Below are positions 30,202-39,544 of a stretch of 64,000 bases of DNA, one piece after another (within the stretch, counting starts at the first letter, position 1; every line of letters starts with the position of its first letter). This stretch comes from Novosphingobium sp. AAP83. Its GTDB lineage: Bacteria; Pseudomonadota; Alphaproteobacteria; Sphingomonadales; Sphingomonadaceae. The stretch covers positions 62,001 through 126,000 of the forward strand of contig NZ_LJHY01000002.1 in the NCBI RefSeq assembly GCF_001295795.1. The letters run 5' to 3'. A program made the position numbers and the translations under genes. Under the pieces are notes generated by a model. The model was given only the letters and a program-made list of their open reading frames with translations, did no database searches and had not been told where the DNA came from.

Positions 30202-31170
30202 ATGAACGATAGCTTGCCAGACGCGACGGCCACTTCGGCCCCCATCCGCCTCCTCATCGCAGCCCCGCGTGGCTTCTGCGCCGGGGTTGATCGTGCGATC
30301 GAAATCGTCGAACGCGCGATCAAGCGCTATGGCGCACCGGTCTATGTGCGCCATGAAATCGTGCACAACCGCTTTGTGGTTGATGGTCTCAAAGCCAAGG
30401 GCGCTGTTTTCATTGAAGAACTAGACCAGGTGCCCGATGGTGCGCCGGTCGTATTCTCGGCCCATGGCGTGCCCAAAGCGGTGCCAGTTGCCGCCACGGA
30501 ACGCGGACTGGATTGGCTCGATGCCACTTGCCCGCTCGTCAGCAAAGTCCATCGTCAGGCGGAACGTCAGGTTGAAGCCGGACGTCACATCCTGTTCATT
30601 GGCCACATGGGCCACCCGGAAGTTATTGGCACAATGGGACAAGTGCCCGCTGGCGCGATCACGCTGGTAGAAACCGTGGAAGATGTCGCCGAACTGAAAT
30701 TCACCGATGCCACGCCGCTGGCTTTTCTCACGCAGACCACGCTCTCGGTTGATGATACCGCCGAAATCGTCGAGGCGCTGCGCACCCGCTATCCGCACAT
30801 GGTCGGGCCAAAGGCCGAAGACATTTGCTATGCCACGTCCAACCGTCAGGAAGCGGTCAAGGCCATTGCCAAGGAATGTCAGCTTTTGCTTGTGATCGGC
30901 GCGCCCAACAGCTCCAATTCCCTTCGGCTGGTCGAAGTGGCTGAGCGACTTGGCACGCCTTCACGCCTGATCCAACGCGCCAACGAAATTGACCCGTCGT
31001 GGCTGGATGGCGTCACCACGCTGGGCCTCACCGCTGGTGCCTCTGCGCCCGAAGTGCTGGTGCGCGAAGTTGTCGAGCGGATCGGCGAATTGCGCACGGT
31101 GACCGAAGAAACGGTGACAACCGCCGAGGAAAAAATGATCTTCAAATTGCCGCGCCAACTGGCCGACTGA
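30202..31170 (+). CDS. ispH: 4-hydroxy-3-methylbut-2-enyl diphosphate reductase
   Basis: Last step of the MEP pathway, yielding IPP and DMAPP, with a [4Fe-4S] cluster. 322 residues from [10 protein letters not shown] at 30202. The three cluster cysteines are visible in [21 protein letters not shown] and [10 protein letters not shown]; the substrate histidines lie in RHEIVHN and FSAHGVPK, and the catalytic E in VPEE-equivalent position is within the usual core. First gene of an ispH-thrB-rnhA run; thrB begins two bases after its stop. Confidence 0.97.
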   Translation: MNDSLPDATATSAPIRLLIAAPRGFCAGVDRAIEIVERAIKRYGAPVYVRHEIVHNRFVVDGLKAKGAVFIEELDQVPDGAPVVFSAHGVPKAVPVAATERGLDWLDATCPLVSKVHRQAERQVEAGRHILFIGHMGHPEVIGTMGQVPAGAITLVETVEDVAELKFTDATPLAFLTQTTLSVDDTAEIVEALRTRYPHMVGPKAEDICYATSNRQEAVKAIAKECQLLLVIGAPNSSNSLRLVEVAERLGTPSRLIQRANEIDPSWLDGVTTLGLTAGASAPEVLVREVVERIGELRTVTEETVTTAEEKMIFKLPRQLAD

Positions 31171-31172
31171 TA

Positions 31173-32144
31173 ATGGCTGTTTATACCCAGATCGGCGCGG
31201 AAGATATGGCCGCGCTGATCGCCGAATTTGATGTGGGCCAACTGGTCTCGGCCAAAGGCATTGCCGAGGGCGTATCGAACAGCAACTGGCTGCTCGAAAC
31301 AACCGGCGCTGCCAATGGCGCGACGCGTTTCATCCTTACGATGTATGAATTCCGCATCGAGCTTGGCGATCTGCCCTATTTCCTGTCGCTGCTCGATCAC
31401 CTTGCGGCCAAGGGCTGTCCTGTTCCGCGCACGATCCATGATCGCAGCGGCGCGCTTTACCGGATGCGCGGTGACAAGGCTTTAGCGCTGATCGAATTTC
31501 TGCCCGGCGTATCGGTCAGCGATCCGACGCCTGCCCAAGCCCGCGCTGTCGGCGCTGCATTGGCGCAACTCCACGCCGCCGCCGCAGATTTCGCGCCTGC
31601 CCGCGCCAACGGCATGGGCCTTGCCGAATGGCAGCGCCTGTTCGATGCCTGCGGAGCCGATGGCCTTGCCATTATCGACCCGCAATTGGCTGGGCTTGTT
31701 GCCGAACATCTGCCCAAGCTTGCCGCCGCTTGGCCGACCGATCTGCCGCGCTCTGTCATCCATGCAGACCTGTTTCCCGACAACGTCCTGATGCTGGGCG
31801 ACAAGGTCATGGGCCTGATCGATTTCTACTTCGCCTGCAATGATTTGACGGCCTATGACGTGGCCGTAACCCACGCTGCATGGTGCTTTGATTCCTCGGG
31901 CCAGAGCTTCCGCGCCGATCTGTCCGCCGCGCTGCTTGAGGGGTACGAAAGCGTGCGCCCGCTTTTGCCAGAGGAGCGCGCCGCGCTGCCGCTGCTCGCC
32001 CAAGGGGCCGCGCTGCGCTTCACCTCTACCCGCGCGTATGATTGGCTGAACACGCCCGCCGATGCGCTGGTCATGCGCAAAGACCCGATGGCCTTTGCCC
32101 GCCGCCTGCAATTTTACGCCTCAAATCCGGAAGTTTTCGCATGA
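31173..32144 (+). CDS. thrB: Homoserine kinase (APH-fold type)
   Basis: Phosphorylates homoserine for threonine synthesis. 323 residues of the aminoglycoside phosphotransferase-like HSK family used by alphaproteobacteria in place of the GHMP type. Key motifs are [11 protein letters not shown] near the N-terminus, the catalytic Brenner motif [12 protein letters not shown] and the DFG-like [10 protein letters not shown]. Sits tightly between ispH and rnhA (ATGA overlap with rnhA), a synteny conserved in this class. Confidence 0.95.
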   Translation: MAVYTQIGAEDMAALIAEFDVGQLVSAKGIAEGVSNSNWLLETTGAANGATRFILTMYEFRIELGDLPYFLSLLDHLAAKGCPVPRTIHDRSGALYRMRGDKALALIEFLPGVSVSDPTPAQARAVGAALAQLHAAAADFAPARANGMGLAEWQRLFDACGADGLAIIDPQLAGLVAEHLPKLAAAWPTDLPRSVIHADLFPDNVLMLGDKVMGLIDFYFACNDLTAYDVAVTHAAWCFDSSGQSFRADLSAALLEGYESVRPLLPEERAALPLLAQGAALRFTSTRAYDWLNTPADALVMRKDPMAFARRLQFYASNPEVFA

Positions 32145-32572
32145 AACACGTCGAGATTTTCACCGACGGCGCGTGCAAGGGCAACCCCGGCAAAGGCGGC
32201 TGGGGCGCGCTGCTGCGCATGGGCGAGCATGAAAAAGAGCTGTCAGGTTCGGAAAAGGACACCACCAACAACCGCATGGAATTGATGGGCGCAATCCGCG
32301 CGCTGCAAGCCCTGTCACAGCCTTGCCAGGTCACGCTCCACACCGACAGCAAATATGTGCTCGACGGCATCACCAAATGGATCTTCGGCTGGCAGAAAAA
32401 AGGCTGGAAAACCGCCGACAACAAACCGGTGAAGAACGAAGACCTCTGGCGCGCGCTGGTGGAAGCGGTGCGCCCGCACAAGATCGAATGGGTCTGGGTC
32501 AAAGGCCACGACGGCCACCCCGAGAACGAGCGGGTGGACAAACTGGCGAGCGACGCCGCGATTGCGGCGTGA
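32141..32572 (+). CDS. rnhA: Ribonuclease HI
   Basis: Cleaves RNA in RNA-DNA hybrids, for example R-loops and Okazaki primers. 143 residues from [20 protein letters not shown]. All four catalytic acids are seen in [26 protein letters not shown] and [12 protein letters not shown]. The start overlaps the thrB stop by four bases. Confidence 0.97.
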   Translation: MKHVEIFTDGACKGNPGKGGWGALLRMGEHEKELSGSEKDTTNNRMELMGAIRALQALSQPCQVTLHTDSKYVLDGITKWIFGWQKKGWKTADNKPVKNEDLWRALVEAVRPHKIEWVWVKGHDGHPENERVDKLASDAAIAA

Positions 32573-32623
32573 GGGGCTGTTGATGCTGAATGGCAAAGTT
32601 TGGGTGGAAGGCAGACGTCATCT

Positions 32624-32917
32624 TCAGGCAAACAAGCGACGGAGCTCCATCAAAAGGGCCGCCACGTCGGCGTTCCTATCGGGGTGGTGAGGAAGGCCCA
32701 AGCGCTCGACTTCTACCCAGCCAAGGTAGGCAGCAACCTCATCTTCGGGAGAGGAACGTTCAAGCAGTTCCAACACGTTGGGCGCGTAGCTGTCGTATTC
32801 ATCGCGGGCCTCTTCGACCCCACGGACTCCGATCGGGTCCCATGCCCAGTGCAGCACACTTTTGACCATAAGCAGTTTCGGGTCTCTCATTCTACGAGTA
32901 TCCAGTGAACTGCTCAT
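32624..32917 (-). CDS. Small conserved protein of unknown function
   Basis: About 97 residues from the ATG at 32917 (in-frame ATGs at 32941 and 32890 are alternatives). Composition and codon usage look genuinely coding: VLHWAWDPIGVRGVEEARDEYDSYAP, then an acidic helical stretch, ERSSPEDEVAAYLGWVEVERLGL, and a final ALLMELRRLF. The pattern resembles small stand-alone hypothetical proteins found in varied bacteria next to mobile or toxin loci, but I cannot name a family. It is convergent with rnhA (51 bases between stops) and borders a repeat-rich stretch. Confidence 0.6.
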   Translation of the reverse strand: MSSSLDTRRMRDPKLLMVKSVLHWAWDPIGVRGVEEARDEYDSYAPNVLELLERSSPEDEVAAYLGWVEVERLGLPHHPDRNADVAALLMELRRLFA

Positions 32918-32997
32918 GTCCGCCACGGCGTCGTTTCCCAAACGACAGGTTCTGGTTCCATAATCCCCAAAGCCGCCCTTTGCTCAAACGCCTCAAA

Positions 32998-33024
32998 CCC
33001 GCTCATGCTGAGCTTGTCGAAGCA
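32998..33024. repeat. Short dispersed repeat CGCTCATGCTGAGCTTGTCG type
   Basis: The string around TCATGCTGAGCTTGTCGAAG is a common intergenic repeat in sphingomonads and some other proteobacteria (general knowledge). Only one copy is seen here. Confidence 0.45.
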
Positions 33025-33079
33025 TCTGGCGTTTTGGGTGCGTCTTCCGGCAGGCTCACGGCAAGCGCAACCCTTCCCC

Positions 33080-33155
33080 TTCGTCATTCCCGGGTAGGCG
33101 GGAATCCAGTCTGGCGGTGTGCGCTGGATTCCCGCCTACCCGGGAATGACGAAGG
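33080..33155. repeat. Perfect 31-base inverted repeat with 14-base loop
   Basis: Arms 33080-33110 and 33125-33155 are exact reverse complements. Each arm itself contains ATTCCCG-N6-CGGGAAT, so it can fold as one long hairpin or two small ones, as in REP/BIME-type elements. It lies ten bases beyond the stop of the YegP-like gene, where it may stop or stabilise transcripts. Confidence 0.85.
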
Positions 33156-33165
33156 TGGGGTGCGC

Positions 33166-33348
33166 TTACTCCACCGTTGTGTCGACCACCTCGGCGCCCG
33201 GGCCGTTCTTCAGGATCGATTCGATGGCGTTTTTGGCGCTGGCTTTGCTGGAATAGCCTTCGGTCCAGAAGATGCTTTCGGCGTTGTGGCAGAAGTAAGC
33301 CACGAATTCGCCAGACTTATTTTTACGGATTTCGAAACGGTGCGCCAT
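33166..33348 (-). CDS. YegP/DUF1508 family small protein
   Basis: 60 residues from ATG 33348, preceded by GGAGGA at ideal spacing; the longer frame upstream is not family-like. Sequence RFEIRKNKSGEFVAYFCHNAESIFWTEGYSSKASAKNAIESI is one copy of the DUF1508 beta-hairpin/helix unit (KNKSGEFYF-type...GY.SK..A..GI). Proteins of this family have one or two such units; their function is unclear, and some are dispersed with mobile DNA. Confidence 0.85.
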   Translation of the reverse strand: MAHRFEIRKNKSGEFVAYFCHNAESIFWTEGYSSKASAKNAIESILKNGPGAEVVDTTVE

Positions 33349-33443
33349 CGGATGTCCTCCTGCCAAGATCAGATCGGTTTGAATTCTGACCGACAGTGCC
33401 AATCTACCATTCTGATCGGCGGCGAATAGGGAAAAATTCGGGT

Positions 33444-34541
33444 TCAGAACCGCGCTGGTGAATAGACCGCAGCATCAATACGATCGGTTAAGTCATCGCG
33501 CGGCAGGCCCAGCAGCAATTGTGCGCCGAGCCGCGCCGCCGCTGGCGCGGTCTGGATGCCGAAGCCGCCTTGGCCGGCAAACCAGAACAGCCCCGGCACT
33601 TGGGCGTCAAAGCCATAGACCGGCAGCCGGTCGGGCGCGAAGGAGCGCAGGCCTGCCCAGCGCCGCTCCAGCGCCGCGATCTTCCAATCGACCACCTGTT
33701 CAAACCGGTCGATGGCGATGGCGACATCCAGCTCCTCGGGCGCGGCATCGCCTGCCACATCGGGGATTTCGTCGTGCGGGGAAAGCCAGAGCCGCCCGCC
33801 CTGGGGCTTGAAATAGAAGTCCTCGTTAATCCCCAGCGTCAGCGGCAGTGCATCATCGGGCACGGGATCGGTGCGCAATTGGACAATCGTGCGCCGCAGC
33901 GGTTTTACGCCAACCGCCTTTGCGCCTGCCTGCACCGCCACCTGATCGGCCCAAGCGCCAGCCGCGTTGGCCAGCACCGCACAGCGCGCCTCGCCGCCGT
34001 TCCACGCGATGCGCCAGCCCTCGCCCTCCCGCTCGATCTGCTCGACCCGTGCGCGCACGCGCAATACGCTGCCCGTGCGCTTGAATGCCGCGAGATAATG
34101 CTGGTGCAGTGCCGCCACATCAATGTCGGCGCATTCCGGCTCCCACGCGCCAACCACCCAGTCATCGCGCAATCCCGGCACGCGTTGTTCAAGCGCCACC
34201 CGGTCCTGCAAATGCAGCGTCGCGCCGAGCGCCGAGAACGTCTCGACAAAAGCCTCAACCTTGTCGCGATCCCCCGCCCGCCCGATGTTCAGCGCGCCGC
34301 GTGGCGCAAGATAACCACCCTCGCGCAGGAACCGCCCCGAAGCCGTGGTCAGCGGGAACACCCCCGTCCCGCCATACGTCTCTTCCCAGAACGCGGCAGA
34401 ACGGCCGGTGGTGTGATAGCCCGGCGTCTCTTCCGCCTCGACCAGCAGCACGCGGGCATAAGGTGCACATTCGGCAGCGAGGCTTGCGCCCGCCATCCCT
34501 GCACCAATAATCGCAACATCAAACACTTCGGCAGGGATCAT
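33444..34541 (-). CDS. FAD-dependent oxidoreductase, DAO family (D-amino-acid dehydrogenase/DauA-like)
   Basis: 365 residues with the N-terminal dinucleotide-binding motif IIGAGMAGASLAAECA, and YHTTGRSAAFWEETYGG, which is characteristic of D-arginine dehydrogenase-like flavoproteins. The C-terminus holds the second flavin-contact stretch, GLFWFAGQGGFGIQTAPAAARL. Likely oxidises an amino acid or amine; the substrate is inferred only loosely. Its start overlaps the stop of the upstream alpha/beta hydrolase gene (ATGA). Confidence 0.87.
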   Translation of the reverse strand: MIPAEVFDVAIIGAGMAGASLAAECAPYARVLLVEAEETPGYHTTGRSAAFWEETYGGTGVFPLTTASGRFLREGGYLAPRGALNIGRAGDRDKVEAFVETFSALGATLHLQDRVALEQRVPGLRDDWVVGAWEPECADIDVAALHQHYLAAFKRTGSVLRVRARVEQIEREGEGWRIAWNGGEARCAVLANAAGAWADQVAVQAGAKAVGVKPLRRTIVQLRTDPVPDDALPLTLGINEDFYFKPQGGRLWLSPHDEIPDVAGDAAPEELDVAIAIDRFEQVVDWKIAALERRWAGLRSFAPDRLPVYGFDAQVPGLFWFAGQGGFGIQTAPAAARLGAQLLLGLPRDDLTDRIDAAVYSPARF

Positions 34542-35533
34542 AGCGGCAATTCAGCCTCGTTTGGCCAAGGTGCCATGCGGTCAAGGAAGTCATCGATCGC
34601 GTGCATCGCCTTGTCGCGCACAAGATCAACCTCGCGTAGCACTTCATGCCGCGCCTCGCGGCCCCAACTGACCAGTTGCGCGCGCGGCAAGCGACGGGCC
34701 GCTTTTTCGATAGCCTTCCAGCCGACCAACCCATCATAGCGGGCCGCCAGCATCAGGACCGGCACGTCCACCGCCTCGAGAAGGCCCGGCTGATCCATCG
34801 CCACCATAGAGGCATAGGCCCTTTCGACCCAGCGCCAGCTGCCCGGCCCCATCGCCAGATAGGGCCGCGCCGCTTTCCAGTGCGCTTCATCGGCATAGCG
34901 CGCTTCGTCATGCGTTAGCAGGGTGTTGCGTGCCGCGACGCTTGCGCCCGGTTTCTCGCTGGTCTTCCACGCCACGCGTTCAGGATCGCCCCAGCGGCAG
35001 AACAATCCGGCCACGCGCAGCAACAGCCGATTCGGTCCCGGCGTGAGGAAGCCCAGCATCGGCGCGCTGAGCACCACCGCCACCGGATCAATCCGCTTTT
35101 CAGCGACAGCACGTAGCACCAGATGCCCGCCCATCGAATGCCCGATGATCACATGGGGAGCAGGCGTTGCCTTGATCCATTCGCTCCAGAATGCGGCAAG
35201 ATCATCAATCCACACCGAAAAATCGCTGATGTGCCCGGTGTCGGGATGGGCGGTCATCCGGCCAGAGCCTGCCTGCCCGCGCCAATCCAGCGCGGTTACG
35301 CGCCAGCCTTCGTTATGCCAATAATCTAGCGATTCTAGATACTTTTCATAAAAGTCGCCACGTCCGGGCAGGAACAGGATCGATCCGCGCGGGCCGAATT
35401 CAGGATCGTCGCTTGGCGCGCCCGGCCAATCGATACGGCGCACCTGATGACCATCGCCTGCCGTCCACATGGCTTCATGTGCGGCGGCGGGTATCACCTT
35501 GCGATCTATGGCCTCGCGGTTGCCGAAAATCAT
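34538..35533 (-). CDS. Alpha/beta hydrolase, lysophospholipase/monoacylglycerol lipase type
   Basis: 331 residues from ATG 35533 (MIFGNREAIDRKVIP). Serine-hydrolase nucleophile in IIGHSMGGHLVLRAV, oxyanion region LFLPGRGDFYEKY, and a late Asp (AARYDGLV) and His (REARHEVLRE) that complete the triad. Resembles PldB-like enzymes annotated as lysophospholipases. It is translationally coupled to the DAO-family flavoprotein gene and divergent from cpaA. Confidence 0.85.
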   Translation of the reverse strand: MIFGNREAIDRKVIPAAAHEAMWTAGDGHQVRRIDWPGAPSDDPEFGPRGSILFLPGRGDFYEKYLESLDYWHNEGWRVTALDWRGQAGSGRMTAHPDTGHISDFSVWIDDLAAFWSEWIKATPAPHVIIGHSMGGHLVLRAVAEKRIDPVAVVLSAPMLGFLTPGPNRLLLRVAGLFCRWGDPERVAWKTSEKPGASVAARNTLLTHDEARYADEAHWKAARPYLAMGPGSWRWVERAYASMVAMDQPGLLEAVDVPVLMLAARYDGLVGWKAIEKAARRLPRAQLVSWGREARHEVLREVDLVRDKAMHAIDDFLDRMAPWPNEAELPL

Positions 35534-35576
35534 GCGGCGTCGTCTCCATGTGGCGCATATCTGCACCAAGGTTTGG

Positions 35577-35590
35577 TTACCGTTTGGTAA
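35577..35590. promoter_or_regulatory. Small inverted repeat in the cpaA/hydrolase divergent promoter region
   Basis: TTACC-GTTT-GGTAA lies 26 bases upstream of cpaA. Its position suggests an operator or promoter element; there is no further support. Confidence 0.3.
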
Positions 35591-35615
35591 GTGGTTGTCC
35601 CGTATACCCTAAGCC

Positions 35616-36104
35616 ATGCAAGGCAATATCTTCATTTACGGGCTGGTCGGGGCATTGGCAATCGCGCTGCTGGTTGCCGCCTTTACCGATATCCGTCGCC
35701 GCCAGATCGATAACTGGCTCAATGCTGCGGTGGCGCTTGGTGCGCCTGCGTTCTGGTGGGCGTCGGGGATGTCGGTCTGGCCGGACATGGCCATGCAAAT
35801 CGGCCTGGCGCTGGTCTCGTTCCTGTTTTTCACAGGCTTGTTTGCGCTCAAACAGATGGGCGGCGGCGATGTCAAATTGCTGACCGCGCTGGCCTTGTGG
35901 CTTTCTCCGATCACCTTTTTGAAGCTGCTGATCATGATGTCGATCATCGGCGCGGTGCTCACGCTCGGCTTTGCCGCGTGGCAGTTCACTGTGACACGCA
36001 ATCGCAGTGTGAAGATCCCCTACGGCATAGCCATCGCCAGTGCTGGCCTGATCACATTGGCCCCTACGCTGCAAGCCGGTTGGCGAACGGTCACAGGGGC
36101 TTGA
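35616..36104 (+). CDS. cpaA: Prepilin peptidase of the Tad pilus (A24 family)
   Basis: Integral membrane aspartyl protease that processes Flp pilin and pseudopilins. 162 residues with about five membrane segments; the two catalytic aspartates are in FTDIRRRQIDNW (D25) and MGGGDVKLL (about D87). It lacks the methylase domain, as TadV/CpaA do. First gene of the locus. Confidence 0.93.
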   Translation: MQGNIFIYGLVGALAIALLVAAFTDIRRRQIDNWLNAAVALGAPAFWWASGMSVWPDMAMQIGLALVSFLFFTGLFALKQMGGGDVKLLTALALWLSPITFLKLLIMMSIIGAVLTLGFAAWQFTVTRNRSVKIPYGIAIASAGLITLAPTLQAGWRTVTGA

Positions 36105-36180
36105 ATCCGCCATACGCCAAATTCTTAACCAATTTGCCCGACAGATGCGGGCCAGACTCTAAAGGGCAGGACAAGTAGCC

Positions 36181-37227
36181 ATGGACAAAAGGAAGCTGAT
36201 GTTGCTGGTGGGGGCGCTGATCGTCGCGCTCGGCACAGCTTTTGCAGCGCGAAGCCTTTTCGTCGGAGCGGGCACGCCGCAAGCTGCGGCTGCCGCGCAA
36301 GTCCCCATGGGGGCCAAAGTGCTTGTCGCGCAACGCGCCCTGCCCATCGGCACGATCATTACGGCAGATTCGATCAACTTTCAGGCCTGGCCCGAAGATA
36401 TGGTGAAAGATGTCTACTTCGTTGAAGGCGAGGCGGACATGCAGAAGCTGCTGGGCACCGTAGTGCGCAATCCGATCACGGCGGGCGAACCGTTGACCAA
36501 GGGCAATCTCGTAGCCCCCGGCGATCGCGGCTTCCTTGCGGCCGCACTGGGTGCAGGGATGCGCGCGGTCACCATTTCAGTTTCGGCCCGTACCGGTGTT
36601 GCCGGGTTCGTATTCCCGGGCGATTATGTCGACCTCGTTCTTACGCAAACCGTACAAGGCGGCGGCGGCGTGGATGGCGGGGCGCTCAGAACCTCCGAGA
36701 CGATCATGAAGAACATGCGCGTTCTGGCAACTGACCAGTCAACCGAACAGGAAATGGTCGAAGGCAAAACCCGCGTCCGTGCTTTCAGCACTGTGACCGT
36801 GGAAGTCACCCCGAAGATGGCCGAGAAAATCGCGGTGGCGCAAACGCTTGGCACGATCAGCCTCTCGCTGCGCTCCATCGCGGATAACGCGGCTGAACTG
36901 GAACAGGCGATTGCTTCGGGCGATGTGAAGATCCCCAGCGGCCTTAGCAAGCAGCAGGAAGAGGCGCTGATCAAGCAGGCCATGAAGCGCCCCATCGAAA
37001 GCGCTGGCACAAGCTTTGTTACCGGTGGTGATGTCTCGCGCTTCTCCCGCAAGAACGCAGCACCATCGGCGGCGAAGCTTGCCGCAGCGATGGCCTCTCC
37101 CGTCAATGCCGGACCAAGCATGTCCGGGCCGACCATGTCTTTGCCCACACCACCTGCGCCAAAAGGCCCGATGGTTCGTGTGAGCCGCGGCAAGGAAGTC
37201 GAAAACGTGACATTGGAAACCAAGTGA
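36181..37227 (+). CDS. cpaB: Flp pilus assembly protein CpaB (RcpC)
   Basis: 348 residues, one N-terminal membrane helix (about 6-24) and a SAF domain (MGAKVLVAQRALPIGTIITADSINFQ, then AGEPLTKGNLV). The central domain YVDLVLTQT... is the RcpC/CpaB type that assists the secretin. The C-terminal 60 residues are P/A/G-rich. Follows cpaA after 76 bases and precedes cpaC. Confidence 0.94.
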   Translation: MDKRKLMLLVGALIVALGTAFAARSLFVGAGTPQAAAAAQVPMGAKVLVAQRALPIGTIITADSINFQAWPEDMVKDVYFVEGEADMQKLLGTVVRNPITAGEPLTKGNLVAPGDRGFLAAALGAGMRAVTISVSARTGVAGFVFPGDYVDLVLTQTVQGGGGVDGGALRTSETIMKNMRVLATDQSTEQEMVEGKTRVRAFSTVTVEVTPKMAEKIAVAQTLGTISLSLRSIADNAAELEQAIASGDVKIPSGLSKQQEEALIKQAMKRPIESAGTSFVTGGDVSRFSRKNAAPSAAKLAAAMASPVNAGPSMSGPTMSLPTPPAPKGPMVRVSRGKEVENVTLETK

Positions 37228-37270
37228 CATGACGACCCCGCGACACACACCGCTTGCGAAGGGCAGCACA

Positions 37271-38869
37271 ATGACACGCCGTCTCTCCCTCTCAACCTCC
37301 TTCATTTCAGCCGCGCTGATTGCGCTGCCTGCCGCCCTGATCCCTGCAACCGCAGTGCTTCATGCGCAAAGCGTCAGCAGCCCATCACGCACGATCACAA
37401 TCTCGATCGGGCGTGGTGAATTGATCACCGTGCCCGGCCGCATGGCAGACGTGTTCGTGGCCGATGAAAAGGTTGCCGATGTTCAGGTGAAATCGACCAA
37501 CCAGCTTTATGTGTTCGGCAAGGCAGGCGGCGAAACCACAATCTATGCCAGCAATGCCAAGGGCGATGTGGTGTGGTCTGCCAATGTCCGCGTTGGCACA
37601 AACCTTGATACCATCGATCAGATGCTCAAAATGGCGATGCCTGATGCGCGCGTGAATGTTTCGACGATGAACGGCACCGTGCTGCTGACCGGCACGATTG
37701 CCGCGCCCGAAGATGCTGCCGAGGCCGAGCGTCTGGTCAAAGCCTTCGTGGGTGACAAGACCAATGTGATCAGCCGCCTGAAGATGGCAACCCCGCTGCA
37801 AGTCAGCTTGCATGTGAAGTTTGCCGAAGTCAGCCGCTCTTTGGTCAAGAACCTTGGTGTTAATCTCACCACGATTGATGGCACCAGCGGAATCAAGTTC
37901 GGTGTCGGCCAGGGCCGCGCAATTGGCCAGACATTCAATACCAGCCCCGCACTGCCGTTCGCCGTGGGCTCTGGCAACATTTCCGTAAACGGGTTCATTC
38001 CTGATCCGACAGGCGCGACGACCAACCTGGTACAAACGCCCGGTACAGCCGTTGCTGCTGCAGCCGGTGGCACATCTATTGCCGGCATGGGCAGGCTGCT
38101 GGGCCTAAACTTGCTGGGCGCATTGGATGCAGGCGAGACGCTTGGCCTAGTCACCACGCTATCCGAACCGAACCTGACCGCGCTTTCGGGCGAAACGGCG
38201 GAGTTTCTGGCAGGTGGCGAATATCCCATCCCTATTCCGCAGGGGATCGGCGTGACCACCATCGAATTCAAGAAGTACGGTGTCAGCCTGGCTTACACGC
38301 CCACGGTGCTTGCCAATGGCCGTATTTCCATCCGCGTGCGACCTGAAGTGTCCGAGCTTTCCAGCACCGGCGCACTCAAGCTTGATTCGATCGAAATCCC
38401 GGCGCTCACCGTACGCCGCGCCGAAACCACCGTAGAACTGGGCTCGGGCCAGTCGTTCATGATCGCCGGCTTGCTCAGCAACAACGCGCAGAACTCGCTG
38501 ACCAAAATGCCCGGAGCAGGCGATATCCCGATTCTGGGTTCACTGTTCCGATCGACCAATTATCGCAAGGGCGAAACCGAACTGGTGATCGTGGTGACCC
38601 CCTATCTGGTCAACCCGGTCAACGCCAATGACATCGTCCTGCCAACTGACGGCTTCCAAAGCCCCAATGATCTCCAGCGCCTGTTTGGCCATATGGAGAG
38701 TGATGGCGTGACTGGCGGCAGCCGTGCAAAACCGACCGAAAAGGAAGGCACCGTTCAGGCTACCCCCCAAGTCGGCGCACTTGATGTGCCATCCGGCCCT
38801 GCGCAACCGCGCGATCGCCGTGGCGAGAAAAAAGTCGCCAACGCCGAACCTGGCTTCAGCATTCAGTGA
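37271..38869 (+). CDS. cpaC: Outer-membrane secretin of the Tad pilus
   Basis: Forms the outer-membrane pore for the pilus. I chose ATG 37271 (MTRRLSLSTSF), with AAGGG seven bases upstream and a good signal peptide (to LHAQS), over ATG 37229. 532 residues: N-terminal secretin domain (GRGELITVPGRMADVFVAD), a BON-like segment (GTVLLTGTIAAPEDAAEAERL), then the secretin core (ALSGETAEFLAGGEYPIPIP, SFMIAGLL, LVIVVTPYLVNP). A Q/P-rich tail follows the core. Confidence 0.95.
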   Translation: MTRRLSLSTSFISAALIALPAALIPATAVLHAQSVSSPSRTITISIGRGELITVPGRMADVFVADEKVADVQVKSTNQLYVFGKAGGETTIYASNAKGDVVWSANVRVGTNLDTIDQMLKMAMPDARVNVSTMNGTVLLTGTIAAPEDAAEAERLVKAFVGDKTNVISRLKMATPLQVSLHVKFAEVSRSLVKNLGVNLTTIDGTSGIKFGVGQGRAIGQTFNTSPALPFAVGSGNISVNGFIPDPTGATTNLVQTPGTAVAAAAGGTSIAGMGRLLGLNLLGALDAGETLGLVTTLSEPNLTALSGETAEFLAGGEYPIPIPQGIGVTTIEFKKYGVSLAYTPTVLANGRISIRVRPEVSELSSTGALKLDSIEIPALTVRRAETTVELGSGQSFMIAGLLSNNAQNSLTKMPGAGDIPILGSLFRSTNYRKGETELVIVVTPYLVNPVNANDIVLPTDGFQSPNDLQRLFGHMESDGVTGGSRAKPTEKEGTVQATPQVGALDVPSGPAQPRDRRGEKKVANAEPGFSIQ

Positions 38870-38883
38870 GAAAGGGTCAAGCA

Positions 38884-39540
38884 ATGCGCCATAACCTATC
38901 CCGCAGCACCGCCGCTGCGCTGGTCCTATCACTCGCCATCGTGCTTTCGGGGTGTTCAACCACAGCGGAAAACCGGGCGCTGACTTCGGTTCACCAACCG
39001 GTGGTAGAGCGCAACAGCTATGTCTTTGATGTTGATACACTGCCCAATGGCGGCATTGCGCCGTCCGAACAGCGCCGTCTGGCAGGCTGGTTCGAAACGC
39101 TCGGCCTGAAATATGGCGACAAGATCACCGTCGATGATCCTTTGAAATCCAAAGCCACACTGGCTGCGGTTGATGCCGTGGCCGGACGCTGGGGCTTGAT
39201 CATCGATAATGCTGCTGCACCAGTCACCGCTGGTTATGTCGCGGCAGGTTCGACGCGGATTGTCGTCACGCGCACGACCGCCTCTGTGCCCGGCTGCCCC
39301 GATTGGCACCAGAAATCCGATTTCTCGATGACCAACCGGACATCATCCAACTTCGGCTGCGCGGTGAACAGCAACCTTGCCGCGATGGTCGCCGACAAAG
39401 AGCACCTCGTCAAAGGCGCAACCGGCTCCAGCGAAACTGTCGTGATGAGCAGTACCAAGGCCATCGACAGCTTCCGCAAGGCACCGCCCTCTGGCGAAAC
39501 CGGCCTTAAAGGCAGCGGCACTTCAGGCAGCGGGAACTAA
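38884..39540 (+). CDS. cpaD: Pilus assembly lipoprotein CpaD
   Basis: 218 residues from ATG 38884, with GAGAAAGG upstream; a GTG at 38866 inside the cpaC stop is less likely. Lipobox LSGC (C24). The region FDVDTLPNGGIAPSEQRRLAGWFETLGLKYGDKI and the conserved CPDWH and SNFGCAVNSNLAAMVADKEHLV match the CpaD family, a periplasmic accessory factor of alphaproteobacterial Tad systems. Confidence 0.92.
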   Translation: MRHNLSRSTAAALVLSLAIVLSGCSTTAENRALTSVHQPVVERNSYVFDVDTLPNGGIAPSEQRRLAGWFETLGLKYGDKITVDDPLKSKATLAAVDAVAGRWGLIIDNAAAPVTAGYVAAGSTRIVVTRTTASVPGCPDWHQKSDFSMTNRTSSNFGCAVNSNLAAMVADKEHLVKGATGSSETVVMSSTKAIDSFRKAPPSGETGLKGSGTSGSGN

Positions 39541-39544
39541 AATC

